A DNA stretch of 64,000 nucleotides from Cruorifilaria tuberocauda (GCA_013365365.1 JABVXU010000231.1:21475-85474); one strand, 5' to 3'. Positions 26,201-40,200 are shown, counted from the first letter of the stretch. Translations and numbers: made by a program. Notes: generated from the sequence alone by a model not told the origin.

Positions 26201-29200
26201 ATTTATACTCGAAAAAGGATTTTGAAAAAAGAAACGAAAATAAATTATTAAAAGTTACTAAATTATGCCTCAGTTTTTTTTTCTTTAATTATATGAAATA
26301 AATTTTAGACATGTAAGCTTTTCCATCTTTTAAATTATATTATCTCTTTTCTCTCTTTTTCGCTAAAATTACACAATGCTATCTGAAAGAGATTATTTTG
26401 CAAATGAAATGCAAATTAAAAAAATTAAGCTAAAGAAATAGGTCTATATCAAAATTATCAATTTCATGAATAATTCGGTATTTTCGTCACTTCAGTGCCT
26501 ATAAGCTGAAATAAATAAGTGTGCAAAAAATATTAAGCTGATATCATTGATTATTTCTGCAAAGAAAAACGAAGCTTGTGAAATCAAATTGTAATATTTC
26601 ATTTCACCTGGCTGTGATATAAGTTATTTCCAACAATTTTTATCGTATTGGTTTAATCCTTACAAAAATTTCGAACTTCTGCTTCTAAGATGTTTTATTT
26701 TGATTTTTTTCTTGTCGAGATGTCTCGGAATTCTTTGATTAAAATATCTTAAACTTCCTTCATCAAGATACTTCAAGCTTTTTATATCAAAATACTTCAA
26801 ACTTCTGTACAGGTAAACTTCTTCAGATTGAAATAATCCGAACTTTTCTGCCAAGATATTTGGTCTTCTACAGGTAAAATACCTCAAGCTTTCTCCACAA
26901 AATTCTTTGATTTCGAGATTTCCCTGCCGTGGCACTTTGATTTTCTTTTGCTTTTGCTTCTAATGAATTAAGTGATAGGAATGACAGATTGCTCTGTTTA
27001 GCATTCATCGTTCTATAATAAATTCGTTATCACATTTAATCGATTATGGATGATAAAGAACAAAATTCATATCAATTTAAATACTTTGTTTTAGAAAGCA
27101 TAAAAAAAAATGTTTCTCATAGTATAACTTCAAATTTATGTTCCATTTCATATAATATTAAATAAATATAATTTATCCACCCTGCACGCTTGTTTTAATT
27201 TCGGTATTTTCTACAGAAATGAAACTTTACATTCATTTCACTGATAACGCAATCGATTATCAATAATATCAATTGATATGATCTGATCATAATCTCTCTC
27301 TCCTTCTTCCATCTCTGCAAAAAAAGCTATGAAATGAAAAACTTGTACTGTTGTATATATCTTTCCATTTTCCGCTCTTCCAAATCAAATCAAACATTTC
27401 AATATCAGACAGGAACAACAACAACAATGAGAGAATAGTGAGTAAAGAATCTCTCGACAGTTCTTTACCATAAAAAGAAAATATTTTAAAAATGTAATGG
27501 TACTATTCATTAAACCGAAAATTAGAACAACGAGATAGTTTTAATATTTCGAAAAATTTCTTGCTGATAAAATCATCTAGGATTGATTTGTTCCATGAAT
27601 TAACATCCAGTCACATTTAGTATCACTGATTCTACTACAAACAACATGTAATGCCATTGCTTATGCTTAATCACATCTGTCACTTTTAATTAATATTCAA
27701 GATGGAAAAGTTAATGCTTCTTCCGAAGTGTAAAATTATACCTAATAAAGAATTGTTCATGTATAAACATAATTACAAAATAGCCTATTCTTCCACTTTT
27801 CAGGAAAACGGAGATTTTCATTTAAATGTTTTGAAGAAATAAAATATCGGAAGTTATAAAATAAACAAATTTGGAAAAAGGAAATAAATGGGAAATAGAT
27901 AGTTAATAGGTTTTGAATGCATTTTAAATTCTACCTGACTAATACTGTCAAATCGAAGTACCTACGGTTAAAACTTTTCCGGTAACGAATTTATTCCGGT
28001 TTGTGATATTCCACATGCCTTTTTGTCATAGTCAAACTTTTCTCTCCTACTCTTACCCTCTCCCTCTCTCTTTCTATCTCTATTACATGTACTTTGTCTC
28101 CTTTTGAATTGAATTTTTTCGCACTGAGAAGAAAATGAAGTTACCGTAATCGACGACATATGACTACCAGCGCCATCCTATCGTCTTCCATTGTTTGTTT
28201 CCCAACTCCCATCAAGTGTCACCCATCATCTGATGTCCCCCACCCACCCATCTCCGCCTGGCTCAGTTGTCCTCAATCATCCCCCACCCTCTTCTCCGCC
28301 TGGCTCAGTTGTTGCACCACCTCTAAAACTAATCAATAGTTACGATTGAGGTGAAAATTCAGATTAATTGAGAGATGAGGAGACGAAAATTTATGAGTGG
28401 TACTTAATTTAAAGATTTCATAAAATCGATTTCATGAATATTTCTGTTTTTCAAAACAATTTTCATCAAAACGCATGTTGATATGAAATTTGGATTTGAA
28501 TTAGCATCAATCGATAAAACAGCATAGTTATACAATTCTGTTTTTTATATTTTTCAAAGTTACGGAGGTTTTCTGCGCTTTCCCAAAATGAATAAATTAT
28601 TTTTGTACTTTTTGAAATGAATAAATTAGTCCGTTTGACATGAAATAAAATTCGATTTAAAAATTGAAATTTGATGAAATTCAATAGTGTATTAATTGAA
28701 ATGAGAATTAAAACATCACATATAAAATATCTGAGAAGTTTACATTATAAAAATGAATGAATTAAAAACTTTTTCCCATTAGGTTTTTTAATAGACTACG
28801 AGTGTATAAGTAAGTATAAGTATTTGAAAATCTAATTTTCCAACGATTAAATTGAATGGTACAAGAGATGTGGTTTTTTTTTTTGAAAATATGCTTCAGC
28901 AGAGTGAAAATCGATCGGTAAATTAATTTTAATTTTAAAGAAAAAAGCCATTAGCGCACATATGCAGTAAATATGAAGAAGGGAATAACCAATAACAATA
29001 AAATTTAACTTTACTTTCAGTTTAATTACTTTATTAGTAAAATTTACTAAAACATCGATTAATTATCATTTCTTCAATAATTTTCCCTGTACTTTTTTGC
29101 CACTTATTGCATCGAAAACGAATTTTCTCTTTTAAAGAATTGGTTTGAAATGTTGATTGACCCGAGTAGCATTGACTAACACTTATCACATTAGTCAGGG

Positions 29201-32200
29201 GAATTCCATTGGGAGGATGAATGGATTCGGAACTCAATTAGCATCATTTTAGCATTTTACGACAACTACCGCCAAGTCTTCTGCTTTCTCAGCTATTCAA
29301 TCTCTCTGCTATAAATCCTTTCACGAGTTTCACTTTAAGTTACAATTCTCAGCAATTCTATCTGAATCAAAGCAAATTCTCTCGTCCTATTATTTCTGTT
29401 AAGATAACATTATCAGTGATAAACATTGATAAAATCAAACTGGAAAATGATGAAATTAAATCGAACAGAAATCCTTTTTTTTCATCAAAAATAAGCATTA
29501 ATTCATAGAATTATTTAAATTTGCATACAAAAGAAGTAAAAGAGTTAAAAACAATACTGAAATTTGATTAAATTTTTGAAATTATTTTATTAACATACTT
29601 ATCAGTAACATTCAGTGTTTCTAAAATTCAGTAATAGAGAATGATAACAACAGAACTGTATTGATCAAAAAAATATTTTACGGCTGAAAATTTGTTTACT
29701 AAAGCAATAATAATTTATAAAAGGAAATAATTTCTAGCATAATGCATAAAGATTATATGATAACCGAATTGATATGCAAATACGAAAATGTAACGTAATC
29801 ACGTTAATCACGTTAATCACGTAATGCAATACTACGGCTGAGATGGATGATTAGAATAACTAACAAAACCATTATATCGTTTCATTTTAACCATTTTAAC
29901 CATTAAAACCAAGATTAAACTACCAATCATGGAAACATAAACAGAGAAGTACCACTGTTCAATCATCTCCGTCACTTCTATTCATCTCTCCTTCAATTTC
30001 TCTGCTAACAATTATTTTGATAAGAGATATCGCTTTCTTCGAGAGTATTTGTAGCGTAACTGTAAGATAAGCACAACTAGCTTCTATTCTGTTTAGCATA
30101 CTTGTTTATCCATTTTGTTTATTTAAATTTTCTTATTGTTTATGCCAATCCTTACTGTAAGGCTAATATTTGTTTTCTTTTAATATTATCGTAATGTAAT
30201 TCAGTTTAATTTATCGTATTCTCTTCTCCTTCTGCAGTCATGCATTTTTTCTCTTTAATTAAATAATTATAGAATCGACGTAAATTAATAATACGAAACG
30301 AGGAGCCACAGTATTCTCAGTTGAACAGTCAAGGGGCACGTCCATTCACGTTATTCAAGTCAGTCTATACGAATAACACCGATCGACCACAAGAATATTC
30401 GTTCAAAACTGAGCGAACGACGGAAAGTTTATGTTGCGTCATACGAGAACAAGGTTACATGATCGGTGGTGAAGCTGAATTGACACTAAAAACACCATGT
30501 TTGTTCTTTTCATTGAAATTTCAAACTTTTAAAACCTAAAAAATTCTTAAATTTAAATTTACAACATAACTTTATAAAGATATCACTTAATATTAAGGAT
30601 AATTTTTATGCAATTCACTTGAGCTGTCGCACGCTTAACTTATTAACTTATTCGATTTTCGGTTTGTTAACTTATTGTGCATTTGCTTTATAGCTTTTCG
30701 GTATTTCTATTTACCAGTCTATCTATTATTTTTGTTTGGTGCTTCCCCGGTGTTTTCGTGCACTTCCTTTCCGGTATTTTTGTTTTACTTCACCCGGCAT
30801 TTCCGTTCATCAGTACTTCGGTCATTAGATTTTCCCTTAAATATATAGGTGTGAAATGTCAACAAATTTAGTTTCAAAAATGAAGTCAAAGCAATTGCTA
30901 TATTGGAATGAAACATTTCCAGAATTTTCTTTTTTCATGAAACTTAATATTCGATTTGTCAATGAACTTGTAGTGTTAAATCCCAAATTCCACTTTAAAA
31001 TTGTGGTTGAATTTGAATCGTACATTTTTGTGAATTTAGAAATTAGAAATGGGCAAAGCGGAGAATTGAAATTTGATTAGTTTATTTATTTTCAAACGGC
31101 TCAAATTTCATTCTCATAGTCTTAGTCAAAAGCGGAAAATTGAATAAATTATTGTCAATTTTTTGAGTGTTTTAAAATATTTGGAAATTTTAAAGTAAAA
31201 GAATTTGAAATGATTACATTGTGAGAGATATTTGTGGGAGGTAAGAAACCCCCCACCTGTTATATGAATTCATTAATATAATATATTTGAATAGAGGTAA
31301 TTAGGAGGGGGGAGAAGAAGGAGAGCAGAGCAACAACAGAGCGTTTGTTGAGGAATTTTCTCAGAAGGCTTCCCGCTGATTCGCGGAACCTGTCAGCGAA
31401 GCGATTCAACTTCAACTATAGTTGTCGTTAACGATCTCCTTTTCGATGATTCCTTTCGGAAGATGTCACAATGATGATGTTGACAACAAAGGGCAAGAAA
31501 TGAGGTTATCTTGTCAAGGAGAGTGTTAAGATAAGTTCGGGAAGTTCAACAGAAAGGAAGAAGGAGAGAGAGAGAGGTAATGAATAGAAGTAAAAGAAAT
31601 AAGGAAAGAATAGAAATGAGAAATAGCACCAAGTTAAGAAGCTTACAACTTATGCGGCACCTGCATTGACCTTTTGCCTAATGTTAAAAGTGTCTCCGAT
31701 TCTCTTCAAATTGAAAATTTCGCTATTAAGGGAATTAGATGATAAAGTTTGAGAGGTCAAGGTGATGATGATAATATTCCTGTATTCAATTTTATAAGAA
31801 CAAAATTTTTGATGGGAGGGGAGGGTATCATAAGAATAATTTACAGCAAACGACTCGGAAGAATGCACATGAATTGAAGAGTTGAGGTGTCATGAGGGCT
31901 GGTATTAATTGCATATGTCGAAATCATGCGTCATTCTCGGAAATAATGATAATCAAAATTTGCATTTAATCATTTCCTTTCTTTTTCTCATCCTAAAAAT
32001 TGAGGAAAAACTGCAAAATTAAGGGCTAAAATCGATGAAATTTCATTGATATAAGATTGAAAAAACGCATTTCTCATTCTTTTTTCTCTTTTACAATTCC
32101 TTTTTTTCATTTATTTGCCAAGCCTATTTGAAAAATGGCAGTTAAATGATTATGACTGTGATTTATGGGAATAAAAAGTGCCTAGTCTTCTATGTTTTAC

Positions 32201-35200
32201 GTTTTCTCTTGGCTTTTATTTCTTATCTCGTTGAAATGCATATTAAATAAGATTTAGGCCAATATTGCTTTACTGATTGATGGACAGTTAAAGGTAGCAT
32301 GACATCCATGCAATTGTTTATTAACTCACAGCTACTTATTTCGTTTCTTTTTTTCAATAGTTAAAAGAAAGAGAAAATGATAGCTTGCAAAAATACAAAG
32401 CCAATAAATAACAACATAATTCGCTTATTGTTATGCTTTTTGCTTTCCTCCAATTCTATGCGGGAATTTTAACGAGAAGTAATTAAATTAAATACGTGGA
32501 GGGAAGGGGATGAATGAATTACTAATTACCAAATAAAATAGTAAACATTCTCAACCGCAAGTGAAATTAACTATGCTTATTATTATTTAATGGTAAAGTG
32601 GTATTTCATTGGAAAGCTTTGTTTCTTTAAATTATGGATAATGCGAAATCATAAATATTTTATAAACGCCTAAGAGATTAATTTCCAAGAGTTAAACAGT
32701 CAATTTTTCATTCTAACCCATTGTTTATGAGATTTATTCGAACGATAGTGCCATACTTGAATTCCTTCGCCCGTCATTGCCCGGCTGGGAGAAAGCGGAA
32801 ATTCAAGAATTGTTGCATCAAATAAGAATAGCAAAGTGAATGGAATGTTATTTTAAAATACTGGTAATTCTGCAACAAAGAATATGTTCCGTTTGATAAA
32901 TTGACAGTTAATAAATTAAAAATTTTATAAAAGAAGGAAACGAAAATTCAATTAACCAATTTAATTTTAAATTAAAGTGTTTAGAGTAAAAATTATCATC
33001 TAATACATTAACTTGACAATTTCCGTATTCTAATTTAGGTGAAATAGCTGAATTGAAAGCAGGTTTTAAACATGAATTGATTTTCAACAATATAAATGAA
33101 AACGCGAAATCAGAATTGCTGTCGTGGTCTGTTGACAGTTCCGTCGTGGTACCACCTCACTACAAAACGGAAGCTTCAATTATTATTGAAGAAGCGAATT
33201 ACCGTGGCACATACAATGTTGTTTCATTGCTATCCGGTTCGGTGACCATATCAATCAGGAGGTTTTGCTATGCTGCATTTTAAACCTAAAACTTAATTTG
33301 AATAATAATCCATTAGATATATATTACATCCCGTATTTACATGGAGTACTAAAAAATTTTTAGAAATTTTACATAACTCAAAATAGAAGCATAGCTATCA
33401 GATACACACATAAAACTGCATACTCTATAATAAAATTAAACTGAAAAGGAAAATAAAAAGACAATTTTGTAAATTCTATTCTGTTAAATCCAAATTTGAA
33501 CGTTATTCACGTTTGATTCTACGTTACTTCAATTTTACATCATAAAAAAATATTTTAGGAGAAAAGATGGTGCTCTGGTGCTGCCTTTAACGATGAATAT
33601 TGTTGAGATATTCCGGGAATATCTGGAATCTAAGTGTGTCAGGAAAGAAATTAAAGCAGCAGCTATGATTGACGGTACGCGATGTGTTCGATTGTTGTCC
33701 AAAGGCACTTGCACCTTTCAGGTTTACCTTTCTTCTTTTGTTTGCTTCCTTTAGCAATACTTTTATAATAAACCTTTTGCTTTTTTCCGCTTGAAATTTT
33801 TTCATCAAATTCAATGCTTAAAGATAGGAATTATTGATCAATTTTCATTTCTAATTAAACGAATTATGCAAAATTCTTATTCAGTGTAATATACGGTGTG
33901 TACTGCAAACATTATGAGATGAGAATTTGTTTACTTAGTATTTGTTTGTAAAAAAAAGTTATTGATTACCATGGAAAATTACATTTTTTTTAAATGAGAA
34001 ATAACGATAGAATAATGGAAGAAACGAGTTTCATTTATGTCAACAAAATTTCCATAGAAAAAAAAGAAGAGAAAATTACCCTCATTACTCGGTCTTTTCA
34101 TCTTTCTTTCTCCCCGAGATTTAACGATTTATCGATAACTTGAATAACCTTGATAGCAAATAATCTGAGAAAAGATGACGAAATGAAAATGAAATGAAAT
34201 TTTTGGAAATTATTTTTATTTCAGGTTAAGAAAAGTTAAAAAATGAAAAGTATAAAGACTTTGATCAAATTCTGCCAATAAAATTATCAAAAAAAATGAG
34301 TTTAAATTTTGATTAGAACTGATTTTATTATTTTTCATTTCATTTTCTCTCGCTTCTTTACAACGATAGATTTATGTATAAATTAAATGTCATTTATATT
34401 TGAAATTGACAGCAGTAAGATTTTTCACTCAATAAATATTTTAATTTCGAATAAAAACAATAACAATGCTGAATAGACATTTGAATAGCTTTAATTATTA
34501 GCTTTAGCTGAAGATAATTTACAATAAAACGATTGGTTTGAGGAATGTTAGCAGTGAATGTTAGCCACGGCATCTCAGTTGATTAATTACGGATTTCGTG
34601 CATGTCAAATCACATTTACTCTCTCAGAAATAATTAGAGTCATGGAATAATTATTGTGAACTGTCCATGATTCATTTTACAAATAAAATGACATTTCGGA
34701 GGAAAAAAGAGCGATAATTCAAAAGTTCATTTTCTATGACTCTTTCCAGATTTCTTAATTGCATTGTTTCTCTTCGTTGATATGTTTTTGCAAAATTCAA
34801 CGCAAATTTCTTTTGAGAATAAAAATTAAAATTTAACAATTTTATTAACTTATAAGTTGTGAAATTTCATTTCATTTTTTTTACAAATTAAATTTCAGTT
34901 GAAGTGAAAACTTCATAATGAATCAAAGATTTTCAACTATTATAACCAAATTTTTTTAATGCTATATTTCCCTCTTATTTTTATATTTTTAATTTCCACT
35001 CTTTTCAATTTATTCTTTAATGAAATATTCCATGGATAATTTGTAATTCATAATTCCTACGTTCCATATGATCCTACGATTATCTTTTTCCAGAAATTTT
35101 TAAATTTTTATTGAAAAATTTTTTCTTGACTTCAACAGTTTTTGTAAATTTCATTCTCTTTTTCTTATTCCAATTTTTTTCTTAAATACTATAAATAATT

Positions 35201-35469
35201 TGAGCATAGCGAGATAACTTTTTTATACACTTTTTTTATTTTTTATGAATGAATTAACAATTTGGAATTTTTATATTTTTTCACCGAATTCCCATTTTTT
35301 TTAAACAATAAGTAATTTCAACAGTATGGCATAAAAGTATTACTTTTGCAACAGTGATAAAATTTACTTTGCTCATTATGAAATGATTGAATTTCAGTTT
35401 GCACTGAAGCAACGAATTGATCTCAAGGAAGAGCCGTTTGGTGATAAGGAAAAAATGATGGTTGATTGA
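23208..35469 (+). CDS. LIN-24-like protein with aerolysin/ETX-MTX2-type pore-forming fold
   Basis: Five exons join in phase to 273 residues: 23208-23345, 30273-30498, 33039-33261, 33559-33721, 35398-35469. The central region (about residues 65-200) shows the pattern of the ETX/MTX2 branch of aerolysin-like proteins: an Asn/Thr-rich strand (VYTNNTDRPQEYSFKTER), alternating Ser/Thr-rich strands, and a VPPHYKTEASIIIEEA strand where the family has its Val-Pro-Pro motif. No signal peptide or membrane helix is visible. The N-terminal 46 residues are charged and probably helical. In C. elegans, lin-24 and relatives encode intracellular proteins with this fold, and altered forms of LIN-24 and LIN-33 kill vulval precursor cells. 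The normal role is poorly known. Assignment to LIN-24 rests on fold pattern, size and lack of a secretion signal. Another aerolysin-like nematode family is possible. The first intron is 6.9 kb, far longer than any other here. Confidence 0.65.
25136..25166. repeat. (CT)n microsatellite
   Basis: An uninterrupted CT run of about 24 bases preceded by CCCTCCCT, in the first intron of the LIN-24-like gene. A shorter GA run lies 270 bp upstream. Confidence 0.85.
26690..26930. repeat. Degenerate 24-bp minisatellite
   Basis: Copies of a unit related to ATACTTCAAACTTCTTCATC recur with a spacing of 24 bp (for example at 26744, 26768 and 26792), with smaller indels further right. Because 24 is a multiple of three, the minus strand keeps an open frame (26660-26935) that encodes an eight-residue repeat such as SLKYFDIK, SLKYLDEG and SLRYFNQR. 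It lies within an intron of the plus-strand gene. Confidence 0.75.
28251..28312. repeat. 42-bp tandem duplication with identical 20-base cores
   Basis: The core TCTCCGCCTGGCTCAGTTGT occurs at 28251-28270 and again, identical, at 28293-28312. The spacer is rich in CCCCACC. The block is the most GC-rich part of the long intron. Confidence 0.85.
31369..31401. other. Intronic GC-rich hairpin
   Basis: CGCTGA and TCAGCG pair around a 13-base loop, and the stem continues as CTT with AAG past a two-base bulge. It lies in intron 2 of the LIN-24-like gene inside a GC-rich patch (31310-31470). No RNA family is recognised. Confidence 0.25.
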
Positions 35470-37202
35470 ATGAAATTCACCAAAACTTTCATTTTTCATT
35501 TTTTGTTTTGTTATTTTTCTCTAATTTTTTCCATTCACCACAGCATGTACATTGTTCTCTGTCAAAAAAAGATTATTTTGAAAATTTGATAAAAAGTTGA
35601 AAATTTTCAATATTTCATGGAACATTGACTCATCGTTTTTCTCTGTTTCATAAATATGTGAACTCGTTTTTTTATTTTTTTAATAATATTTCGATGTTTG
35701 TGGGGGTTTTCCGGAAGCGGAAATGTCTTAGAGAATTATTCCAGTTGTTTAATGATTAAAAGAAGTTTTACGATGCTAATAATCATCGAATGATTTGGTG
35801 CAATAATGCGTTAAGTAATTTTTTTTGTGAAACTCTATGATTGTATTCTTTTTTCAATTAGCAAATTATAAGAAAAAGCGTTTGACGGCTAAATTTGCAT
35901 GCGGGTGATCAGTTAGACGAAAAGTACCGGAAATACTGGCAACAGTTAATTGAGAAAGGTAATTAAGTTTTCAATTTAATGAAAAACACACATTCCACAT
36001 TCTTTTGGGGCGCTAATATCTTAAGGAGGACGAGGTGGGAGTTTTCCTCAATAATAAATAATCAAATCGATTCCCTAATTTTAACATATCATTATTGTTA
36101 CAGATATAATTCATGAACTGTTTGAGTAAAATAGTTAAATATTCGTGTTTTTGATTGCTTCTATGAGATTCGCATGGATTTCCAAACCGAAAAAAATTAA
36201 TGAAATTTTGAAATTTGCAAATTTCATTGATCCTTCAGATAATTTAAAAATTTTTAAGCAAATCAAAATCTTCAGGTGAATGATAGGATAGATAGTAAGT
36301 TGCGAGAAATTGTCGATTAGTTAAATCAAATGACTTCCTCATTAATTAACAAAACAATGGTATCAGTTAAATAATCACTGATCGGAAAACTCAACAACCA
36401 TTTGTTTTATCGAATTTTGAAATATTTCTACACGTCACAAACCATCTGCTTTCAGAATTTTGTGGCACTCCAGCGTTAAACCTAAATATTCCCGTTTTCT
36501 GCGGAATTTTCCGACATACTAGCTGAGTTTGAATATTCCGGTTATTATATGCCATCTCATTCAAGCAACTGTATCAAGTTCCAGGACTTGAAAATTGGTA
36601 TCCTTGAAATGATTACAATAATGTGTTGCGGAAGAATTAGAAGTGAGCTAATAATACAGAAGAAATGACTCATTGAAATTAGCTATTTGATTATAAATTT
36701 AATAACTTATACTAATTGAATGATAATTAAATACATATCGACAATATAATTGGAAATGAAATTTCCGACGAAATTAAACGAAAAAAGGAATGAAAATGCC
36801 ATTTCGAAATTTACAACGGATGAAAATGTTACAAAAATAAATGAAAAACGAAATATGAAATAATACCTAAGGAAAATTAAATTTTAAATGCAACAAATGA
36901 AATTCCGATATAATTTCTACTTCCGGGATATATCAATTTTTTGCAAAGTCTTCTTTCTCTGAACTCTCCATCAAATCAATAATGCATAATAATCAGATTA
37001 AACTAATTTGGATAAATGAACAAAAAAAAGATAGATTACGGAAGAATAGAGGTATGAAGTATATTACTTGAATATTGAAGTAAATAAAATGTAATTTGAT
37101 TTTTAGAATTTTTCTTTTCCTTTTTCGAGAAAGTCGAAAGACTGATAAAATGAATCAATTTCGTTATCATTATCATTATCATTGATACCCGTACCACACA
37201 GT
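35470..37202. other. Convergent intergenic region
   Basis: 1.7 kb between the 3' end of the plus-strand LIN-24-like gene and the 3' end of the minus-strand lectin gene. It should contain both 3' UTRs and poly(A) sites. No coding frame or repeat worth naming was seen. Confidence 0.6.
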
Positions 37203-40200
37203 TTACATGATATTTTCTTCCTCATTTTGTAGTTGATCAAACTGTACAATTCGTTGATTGCTTAAGCGCAATCGTCGTTTTCGCCGCCATAATTGTATAC
37301 CTCCGATTATGCTTAACACTATGATGAACAATAGACTGATTTCACCCAATATATTAATTGCTCTTATCGATTGTGATGGTGATATTGGTGGCGCTGCAAA
37401 ATTTTGTAAACTTTTTCTTGCTTTCGCAACTTTGAGAATTTCAAAATTAACAGCTTATTAATTACTGATAGTAATTACGCATGGAATAATGATTAGAGCA
37501 AGAATTATGGTAGAATAGAAATGGACTAATTGATTAGATGGATAATATAGATGGATAACTTATCAGTTAGTGATAATCATTATAGCATGAATTGATATAA
37601 AATAGAAATGAAACATTCGCTAATTAGTGATAATAATTATACTGAGAAAGAATGAGAATAGAAAATTCAATAACTGTTGAAAATTATCGCATAAACTGTA
37701 ACTGATAGGAAATGAATGAATTAAGTCTTATCAAACCTCATATTTTAGGTAAGTTATATGAGTGATATGGAACAATTAGCAAGTAAAACCGACATAATTA
37801 CTACAATGCTTCGAATTGCTTAATTTTGAATCAAGAATTTCACATTTAGTTTCTTTTCTAGGTGTTAAATTAAATACTAACTTTATTATGTCTTTTTCAT
37901 GCATGCCTTTTATTTTTAATTGATTTAGAACAAGTCTAGACTTGATCAAATCAGATTAAACTAGAGTAAGCTAAACTAGATTTAAATGCCTTACAGTTAA
38001 TGTAATTATTTATAACTCACTTAACCTTATTTCATTGTTTTTTTTCTGATAATTTGTGTAATTCAAAATCAAAAGAATTGAATTTCGACATTTCCGCGTA
38101 ATTTTTCAATAAATTTTTCCTCTTTAAAAGTCAAAAAAATCGTTAAAATGTAGCACTTACAACTTCGACCATTAGCGCCTGTCCTGGCAGCGTAGCTATC
38201 ATTATCATGAAGTAACTGCTTCCCATCTTTCCTCGTTTTATCACCTGATAAGAGGGATGACGGAAATATCTCACTTCTATCATTTTTCACTGAAATAAAA
38301 ATTCTCGGATAATAATAACTGAACAATCAAAATTAGATCTGAATTAATCTCTTCTAATTTTTTATCATTTCTAGTCATCGATAAATGAATGTACGTGAAA
38401 TTTAAATTTCGCAAGGGAAATAATTAACTAATGAAGATAGAACTAAATTAATTCGATACTCAATATCAGAAATTAGTACTGTTATTTTGCTCATTGCTAA
38501 ATATCAAAATACTAAAATTGTCTATAACCAAATATGACAGAAATTGAAAATTTAAATTTTAAAACAAGAAAAAATATTTGTGATAATTACTTGTGGGTGA
38601 CTGATAGAACACGTTAACCACCGACGTCGAACACAGGAAGTGCGTGCTTTGCCAACAGCTGACGCTGTGCCACGTGTAATTACCAGTGAGTTGCATCTTA
38701 ACACATTGTTGTATTGTTCGACCGTTTACATCAGCCGGTTCATCCTCCGCCCAATTCAGGAATGTCACCGGTGATGAGTCCTTCCAAGCATATGAACCTA
38801 AGAGCTTTCTTGCGTGAAATTATCGCTTCAATTCAATCCTACTTGTTATCGTTTGCTATCAATGATAAGTTTCGAAAAATTTAAGACAATAACTACCGTG
38901 TTGTTGTCGAATGAGTCCAATTAAAGCGTTTGATACAGACAGCTCATTATGCAATATGTAACTTTTAAAAAGTTCAAAATCTTTTTGCGTTTCGAAACTG
39001 GCCAAGCTTGCATTGAAATACTGAAATCAATTTTAATTTAGATTAACAACTTAGTGAACAAAATAACGGATCCTTATCTCAGGGAACTGTAATTCGGCCA
39101 TTTTATAAATCTTAAGAGGATACTTTGACGATGATAATTTAGATTAACAACTTAATGGAATTAAGCATCAAAAATAATCCATCAACGTTCCTAGAAGAAA
39201 TGAGTAATTCTTGAATGATGAATAATTGTTGTCAATAATTTTGAATTTTCATCAATAAATAAAATAGATTGTAACTTTAACTTCACGTAACCTTATGCTT
39301 AAAAAGCAACCTCAGTGAATTTACGTGATTTTAATTGCATAGTCTTAGCGTACTATATTCATCGAAATATTTTACCTATCATTAGGTAGCATTGCTACAA
39401 TACTTATCAACCCATGCTTAATTTCTTACTCATACCATTTCGTGTCTTTACTATCCATAACATAAACATAATGGTGTAATAATAAATGATAAGTGATCTT
39501 ATAATTAATAATGCAGCAATTCTCATATAAAAGTAATGATTAAAAATTAATAGAAGTTTACTTCTAATACTAAATGATAAATAATTGCGACTAATAATAT
39601 ATCTATTATTTAAGCGAAAAAACAAATAATCAAAAATCCATTAATAAGTAATATCAGTTGTGAAGGAATTTAACATCAAGATATACAAAAGTAGATTAAA
39701 TAACCTCTCAGGTATTGTCAGATATAACTAACTCATTTATTTTAATTCATATTAAATATATTTTCATTTCAATAATTTCCATAATTTTCAAAAGGAAACA
39801 GAAGAAATTTCGCGGGAAGCTATGCAAATTAATAATAAATAGATAGCAACTGGAAAATGTTTAAATTAGTTTATTTTAATGAAAATACTTTATTTTAATT
39901 TTCTGTGGAGATACCGTACGGTCTTGTTCATTTCTTACTGTAACAGCAAGTATTGTAATTTAAGATGGCGATGAATATTGATCCTCCCAATGCTACATTT
40001 CAAGCTTCCGGTGATAATATCACCGTTAATATCATCAACCAATCCGACGGCAGATTAAGCTTTAAAGTCTGTTTATTTTTTTAATGCATTTTATAATTTA
40101 TACTGCAAATGAAAAAAAAATATTCCTATCGAATCAATTCTGTATTTTTATATCTTAGAAAAAAGTCGAAATTGACAATTTCCTCTCTTTATTTTTATAA

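Larger units (their letters stand above)
23346..30272. other. Large first intron of the LIN-24-like gene
   Basis: 6.9 kb of mostly AT-rich intron. It holds (GA)n at about 24861-24880, (CT)n at about 25136-25164, a 24-bp minisatellite at 26690-26930, a 42-bp tandem duplication at 28251-28312 and a short CACGTTAAT triplication near 29797-29821. Several short ORFs occur (for example 25687-25893 on plus), but none has splice or family support. No nested gene is called. Confidence 0.6.
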
